38,812 nucleotides of DNA. Source: Cohnella lubricantis (GTDB taxonomy: Bacteria; Bacillota; Bacilli; Paenibacillales; Paenibacillaceae). The stretch's first letter is position 1. Each line of letters begins with the position of its first letter. This document shows, one piece after another, positions 34,743 through 38,812 of this stretch. The stretch spans positions 1 to 38,812 of the forward strand of contig NZ_JACJVN010000061.1 of NCBI RefSeq assembly GCF_014212015.1. The letters are read 5' to 3'. A program made the translations under genes and the position numbers. The notes below the pieces were generated by a model that had not been told where the DNA came from, did no database searches, and saw only the letters and a program-made list of their open reading frames with translations.

Positions 34743-35612
34743 TTGAAGAATGTAGGGATTAGCTCTAGAAGCGGCAGGCGTGTGCATGGAGAAGGGGTAC
34801 GCGGGCGATCGGCGCCAACTGATCGAATGGAACAACCGTCGAATGAGAATCGTGAAGAAGACTTATGGTTCCAATCGGACCCCGCGTTCGCGCGAGCTTA
34901 CGAGCAGATGATGAAGCGGGCGCTGGTCGAGAGCCGGGGCGAACGGAAGCGCCGACTGCTGGAGAACCACGGTCGTGGAGAGAAAATGTTGGTTGCCCGC
35001 GTGCTATGGCCGGTGTTCGGCAGCCTGGAGAATCTGCACCCGGAGTACGAGATCCGGGATCTGCGAGGCGGCGTCAACTTTGTCGACTATGCGTATATCC
35101 CTTCTCGTCAGCTTGGACTGTTGCTGGAATGCGACGGGTTCGGTCCGCATTGGCGCGACATCAGCCGCTGGGAATTCGACCGCAACGAGGAGCGCCAGAA
35201 TCTGTTGCTGATCGACGAGTGGAAGATGCTGCGCTTCTCCTACGACGCCGTGAGGGAGAAGTCGGAGCGCTGCCAACAGACCCTGCGGTTGGCGTTAGCG
35301 AAGTGGGGGCAGATAATGCCTGAAGCTGGCGAGGGAGTTCGCTTAGGTGTGTATGAGAGGGCGATATTGCATCTCCACCAGACGAGCGGTCGTGAGATTA
35401 TAACTCCGGCCAAAGCTGCCAGGGAGCTTGGCATCACAAGCAAGACAGCTATCAAACATCTGCAATCCTTGGAGGACAAAGGCCATCTGACCGCTATCAT
35501 CTCCGCAACGGGGAGGAGGATGGGATACGCGGCTCAAGGAGAGGGTTCCGTCCGGCAGATGGAAAAGCGCAATGATGGGATAACGGGAGGACGGATGAAA
35601 GTGAGTGACTGA
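34743..35612 (+). CDS. PD-(D/E)XK (DUF559/Vsr-like) protein with C-terminal winged helix
   Basis: The middle of this 289-residue protein resembles the DUF559/Vsr-type endonuclease fold: D115 in NFVDYAYI, then E129-x-D131 in LECDGFGPH, then DRNEERQNLLLIDEWKMLRFSYD. The nuclease core residues thus appear intact. Residues about 205-255 form a winged-helix or MarR-like domain (TPAKAARELGITSKTAIKHLQSLEDKGHL). The start is uncertain: TTG at 34743 has GAGGAGG eight bases upstream, while ATG at M29 has no clear site. It stands alone with no partner methylase, so it is not an obvious restriction system. A role in DNA processing, repair or regulation is possible. Confidence 0.75.
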   Translation: MKNVGISSRSGRRVHGEGVRGRSAPTDRMEQPSNENREEDLWFQSDPAFARAYEQMMKRALVESRGERKRRLLENHGRGEKMLVARVLWPVFGSLENLHPEYEIRDLRGGVNFVDYAYIPSRQLGLLLECDGFGPHWRDISRWEFDRNEERQNLLLIDEWKMLRFSYDAVREKSERCQQTLRLALAKWGQIMPEAGEGVRLGVYERAILHLHQTSGREIITPAKAARELGITSKTAIKHLQSLEDKGHLTAIISATGRRMGYAAQGEGSVRQMEKRNDGITGGRMKVSD

Positions 35613-35848
35613 GTACCTTACAAGTGCACAAGCACCAGCCTTCGCCGTGCTAGAGGCGCTTGCCATCGGCATGTGCGAGGTATGTTTATCGGCCGGGATG
35701 ACCATCTTAACACAATAGTTGGTGCAACTTGCAATTCCCCCTATACAAAGCCTGTACTTGCTGTGATAAGATATGGAATGGGTTTGGGACTTAATCGTCA
35801 AGGTTCGACAATAAGCAAGCACTCACTTGATGGAAAGAGGGTTTATCT

Positions 35849-36466
35849 GTGTTTCGGAAAAAAGACATTTTCTTTAAAACACTGGAGGAAATGGCGGATC
35901 TGATTCAAGAAGCGGTCGACCGATTCGCTGCCGCTGTAAGCGGAGGAGATCTTCCCGACGTGCCGTCGTTCGCCAAGGAAATGAAGGATTTCGAGCACCG
36001 CGGCGACCAGCTCGCTCATGTTATCTTTTCGGAACTGAACAAGACCTTCATCACGCCGATCGAACGGGAAGACATCATGGCCCTGACCAAACTTCTCGAC
36101 GATGTGCTCGACGGCATCGAAGCCTGCACCTCCCGCTTCGACATGTATCACATTTCGAAACCAGACGCTTACATACGCAAGTTCGGCGATGTGCTCCGGC
36201 GTTCCGCGCTGGAGATCAAATCGGCGATCTATTTGCTGACCCAGAAGAAGCTGCTGGCGATCCAAACCCACTGTGTGAAGCTCAACGAGCTGGAGAACGA
36301 AGGGGACGACCTGATGCGCGAAGGCATCAAACGCCTGTTCCAAGAAGTCAAAGACCCGATCGAGCTGATCAAGCTTAAGGATATGTACGAACGGCTGGAG
36401 GACACGACGGACTCCTGCGAGGACGTCGCCAATATCTTGCAATCCATCATTATGCGCAATTCTTGA
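35849..36466 (+). CDS. DUF47 (PhoU-like) phosphate transport accessory protein
   Basis: This 205-residue, all-helical cytoplasmic protein belongs to the DUF47/YkaA family, related to PhoU, and is usually encoded just before a PiT phosphate transporter. It starts FRKKDIFFKTLEEMADLIQEAV, includes EHRGDQLAHVIFSELNKTFITPIEREDIMAL and ends DTTDSCEDVANILQSII, as expected. The start is GTG at 35849, after AAGAGGG. The transporter follows 32 nt later, so the pair is one operon. A modest extended -10 (TGATAAGAT near 35764) lies upstream, without a convincing -35. Confidence 0.93.
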   Translation: MFRKKDIFFKTLEEMADLIQEAVDRFAAAVSGGDLPDVPSFAKEMKDFEHRGDQLAHVIFSELNKTFITPIEREDIMALTKLLDDVLDGIEACTSRFDMYHISKPDAYIRKFGDVLRRSALEIKSAIYLLTQKKLLAIQTHCVKLNELENEGDDLMREGIKRLFQEVKDPIELIKLKDMYERLEDTTDSCEDVANILQSIIMRNS

Positions 36467-36498
36467 CCGCGCTTAGATAGGAATGAGAATAGACAAGC

Positions 36499-37497
36499 AT
36501 GGATCAATTGACATGGATTGTGGCCATTATCGTCGTATTGGCGCTTGGTTTTGATTTTATAAATGGTTTTCATGATACGGCCAATGCGATCGCCACTTCG
36601 GTATCGACTCGCGCGTTGTCGCCCAGAGTAGCGATTATTCTTGCTTCCGTCATGAATCTGGTCGGCGCGCTCCTGTATACCGGCGTCGCCAAGACGATTG
36701 GCGGGGACATCACGGATCCGTTCAAGCTGACGCATGGCTTAACGGTCGTCGTGGCAACCTTAATCGCAGCTATTCTCTGGAACTTGGTCACCTGGTGGCA
36801 GGGCATTCCATCTTCCTCTTCCCACGCATTGATTGGCGCGCTTGCCGGCGCGGCTATCGCGTCTGAAGGCTGGGACGGCATCAATTACGGCGGCTTCGGC
36901 ACCATCGTACTCGGGTTGGTGCTCTCGCCGATCGTTGCCTTCATCGTGGGCTATATCATTATGTTCCTGCTCAAGCATCTGTTCGCCAATGCCAGTCCGC
37001 GGTTCGTCAACAAGGGCTTCCGGACCGGACAGATCTTCACGGCTGCCCTGCAGTCGTTCTCGCACGGCACGAATGACGCGCAGAAGGCGATGGGCATCAT
37101 CACGCTCGCGCTCGTCGCTGCCGGCTTCCAGTCTCATCTGGACGTTCCGCTGTGGGTCAAGATCTCGGCGGCTCTGGCGATGGCGCTCGGCACTTCGGTC
37201 GGCGGCTGGAAAATCATCAAGACGATGGGCACGAAGATTTTCAAGATTGAACCGATCAATGGCTTCTCCGCGGATCTAACTTCGGCAGCCATCATCTTCT
37301 CCGCGACGTTGACCCATCTGCCCGCCAGCACGACGCATGTCATCACTTCGGCGATCCTCGGCGTCGGCTCAGCCAAACGGTTCTCCAGCGTCAGATGGAA
37401 TACCGCCGGAAGAATCGTCGTCGCATGGGTCGTCACGATTCCAATCGCTGCTGTGATCGCTGCGGTTGTGTACGGGGTCTTAAGCATTTTTCACTAA
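36499..37497 (+). CDS. pit: PiT family inorganic phosphate transporter
   Basis: This low-affinity phosphate (metal-phosphate/H+) symporter in the membrane has 332 residues and about ten helices. Both inverted copies of the PiT signature are present: FINGFHDTANAIATSVSTRALSP near the N-terminus and QSFSHGTNDAQKAMGI near residue 195. WWQGIPSSSSHALIGAL and LPASTTHVITSAILG are the two conserved Ser/Thr-rich loops. A weak AGGAATGAG precedes the ATG. It forms an operon with the DUF47 gene, which probably controls its activity. Confidence 0.95.
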   Translation: MDQLTWIVAIIVVLALGFDFINGFHDTANAIATSVSTRALSPRVAIILASVMNLVGALLYTGVAKTIGGDITDPFKLTHGLTVVVATLIAAILWNLVTWWQGIPSSSSHALIGALAGAAIASEGWDGINYGGFGTIVLGLVLSPIVAFIVGYIIMFLLKHLFANASPRFVNKGFRTGQIFTAALQSFSHGTNDAQKAMGIITLALVAAGFQSHLDVPLWVKISAALAMALGTSVGGWKIIKTMGTKIFKIEPINGFSADLTSAAIIFSATLTHLPASTTHVITSAILGVGSAKRFSSVRWNTAGRIVVAWVVTIPIAAVIAAVVYGVLSIFH

Positions 37498-37606
37498 AAA
37501 TGGATGGCGTCAGCTCTCACCACCGGCTTGTTTTTCGGTACAATATATAGTAGAGGCAGTCTGATCCGGAATTCATCTTCGAGAGTACGGAGTTTGGAGG
37601 ACAGTC

Positions 37607-38554
37607 ATGCAGGTATCCGCCGGGCAAGCCATATCGTGCGCCGTGTTGTTCGACCGATTCCAACGCGAGCGTCCCCCTTACCGCGGGGATAAGCTCGTGT
37701 TCTCCGGCATGGGCAACCGCGATGTGTACAACATAACGGCCCCATTCCAAGACGAAGGTGAAAAGGTGATTGCCGGACGCGTCGAGGACCGCTCCAGTGA
37801 ACGCTCGGAAGTGATGTTCTTCGTGGAGCGCGAAGGGGAATGGGTCGTTCGCGACGGAGCTCCTGTCTTCGAACTGCAGGATCCGTTCGTTGCGACGATC
37901 CGCGGCGAACTCGTCTTCGGCGGCGTCGAAGTGTACTTCGACGGCGATGATCCGCACTACGTAACATCTTGGCGGACCGTGTTCTATCGGGGCAAGAGCA
38001 TCCGCGAATTGGAACCGTTCGCCAAAGGGCCGCTGACGATGAAGGACATTCGGCTCATCGATCTGCGGAACGGGCGAATCGGCGTCTTCACGAGGCCGAT
38101 GCCGGTGGGCGATGCGCGGGCGATGATCGGTTATATGGAGATTAGCGAGCTCGAGGAGCTGACGGAGGAAGCGATGGCGAACGCCGAGCTGCTCTACGGA
38201 CAGTTCCTCAAGGTCGAGTGGGGGGGAGCCAATGAGGCGCATCTGCTCAAGGGCGGCCGCATCGGCGTTCTCGGGCATATCGCCCGGATGGACGACGGCA
38301 ACATCCGCCACTATTATCCAATGACATTCGCGTACGATCCGGCGAATGGGGCGCATACGCCGATCAAGCTGATCGCGGCGCGCGACATGTTCCCGGACGG
38401 CCCGGCCAAGCGGCCTGATCTGGTGGATGTGCTGTTCAGCGGCGGCTTGGTGCGGCACGGCGACGGGAAGGCGACGCTGTATACCGGCGTCAGCGACGCG
38501 GAAGCGCACCGGATCGTGATCGACGATCCTTTCGCGGAATATGAGAGTGAGTGA
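37607..38554 (+). CDS. DUF1861 family protein, predicted beta-propeller
   Basis: This 315-residue protein resembles the DUF1861 family, whose fold is related to five-bladed beta-propeller glycosidases and phosphorylases (GH43/GH130-like). Visible family features are LVFSGMGNRDVYNITAPF, FVATIRGELVFGGVEV, WRTVFYRG, KGPLTMKDIRLIDLRNGRIGVFTRP, a WGGANEAHLL segment and DVLFSGGLVRHGDGKATLYTGVSDAEAHR near the end. There is no signal peptide. GGAGG is six bases before the ATG. It stands alone with its own terminator. The function is unproven; a role in sugar metabolism is only suggested by fold and by the sugar-rich surroundings. Confidence 0.82.
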   Translation: MQVSAGQAISCAVLFDRFQRERPPYRGDKLVFSGMGNRDVYNITAPFQDEGEKVIAGRVEDRSSERSEVMFFVEREGEWVVRDGAPVFELQDPFVATIRGELVFGGVEVYFDGDDPHYVTSWRTVFYRGKSIRELEPFAKGPLTMKDIRLIDLRNGRIGVFTRPMPVGDARAMIGYMEISELEELTEEAMANAELLYGQFLKVEWGGANEAHLLKGGRIGVLGHIARMDDGNIRHYYPMTFAYDPANGAHTPIKLIAARDMFPDGPAKRPDLVDVLFSGGLVRHGDGKATLYTGVSDAEAHRIVIDDPFAEYESE

Positions 38555-38606
38555 ATCGGCCCCGCCGACAGGTTGCTGCCTGTTGGCGGGGCCGATGTGT
38601 TTGTTG
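38555..38606 (+). terminator. Terminator after the DUF1861 gene
   Basis: ATCGGCCCCGCCGACAGG pairs with CCTGTTGGCGGGGCCGAT (ending at 38596), an 18-bp stem with one G-U pair, followed by GTGTTTGTTGT. The stem is very strong; the T-run is interrupted. Confidence 0.82.
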
Positions 38607-38630
38607 TGAGGCGCGGGCGAGGCGGAGAGG

Positions 38631-38812
38631 CGGAGCGCCGGAGAGGCGGAGTTAGTTCGCAAACAAACTAACTCGTCTGCTCGGAGCGCCGTAGTGGTGG
38701 AATTAGTCTGCAAACAAACTAACTCGTCTGCCCGGAGCGCCGGAGAGGCGGAGTTAGTTCGCAAACAAACTAACTCGTCTGCTCGGAGCGCCGTAGAGGC
38801 GGAGTTAGTCTG
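38631..38812. repeat. 51-bp palindromic tandem repeat, family 1, running off the window
   Basis: Units start at 38648, 38699, 38750 and 38801 (partial), exactly 51 bp apart. Each holds GAGTTAGTT...AACTAACTC (or the variant GAATTAGTC) around CGCAAACA or TGCAAACA, then about 24 nt containing CGGAGCGCCG. The piece at 38631-38647 looks like the tail of an earlier unit. The same family, same step and same flank motif (AGCGCCG) occur at 12771-12848. The array continues past the window edge. Confidence 0.92.

Noticed and set aside
37517..38764. 415-codon minus frame running through the terminal repeat array
   Set aside because: It covers the DUF1861 gene in antisense. Its start lies in the repeat, which is open on this strand only because 51 is divisible by three.

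Overview
The window is GC-rich chromosomal DNA from a Gram-positive bacterium, most likely Paenibacillus or a close relative in the Paenibacillaceae. This rests on three things: several YesM/YesN- and LplABC-type sugar uptake genes, a Bacillus-style purine operon, and strong AGGAGG-type ribosome binding sites with frequent GTG and TTG starts. I see no rRNA, tRNA, phage, insertion sequence or genuine CRISPR array.

Layout. 1-9.2 kb is a carbohydrate locus. A partial GH3 beta-glucosidase lies on the minus strand, divergent from a YesM-type sensor kinase, a YesN-type AraC response regulator, two LplB/LplC-type permeases and an LplA-type binding lipoprotein, closed by a terminator. 9.3-24.7 kb is the purine (IMP) operon purE-K-B-C-S-Q-L-F-M-N-[AICAR transformylase]-[purO]-D. 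Ahead of it are a pair of PurBoxes, a sigma-A promoter and a guanine riboswitch; a terminator follows it. The position normally held by bifunctional purH carries two separate genes instead: a stand-alone AICAR formyltransferase of the long, eukaryote-like type and a PurO-type IMP cyclohydrolase, a family first known from archaea. 25.2-26.5 kb holds a 39-residue membrane protein and an alpha/beta hydrolase. 26.5-33.3 kb is an alpha-glucan locus: a GH15 glucoamylase-like enzyme and a LacI regulator on the minus strand, divergent from a MalEFG-like ABC importer. The LacI gene carries an in-frame amber codon. 33.4-38.6 kb holds a DUF3048 (YerB-like) lipoprotein, a PD-(D/E)XK/winged-helix protein, a DUF47-PiT phosphate transport pair and a DUF1861 protein.

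The most unusual content is non-coding. Three families of tandem repeats, unrelated in sequence, share one architecture: a palindrome of about 26-28 nt followed by about 24 nt, repeating every 51-52 bp. They occur between purB and purC (two units, the first of which supplies the purB stop codon) and again at the right end of the window; between purF and purM; and after purD. A separate 46-bp repeat in five copies with alternating A/B variants, followed by a cluster of strong hairpins, fills the rest of the 753-nt purF-purM gap. The purine operon is therefore repeatedly interrupted by structured repeats.

Limits: family names come from motif recognition without database searches. Promoters, operators and RNA structures were read by eye.
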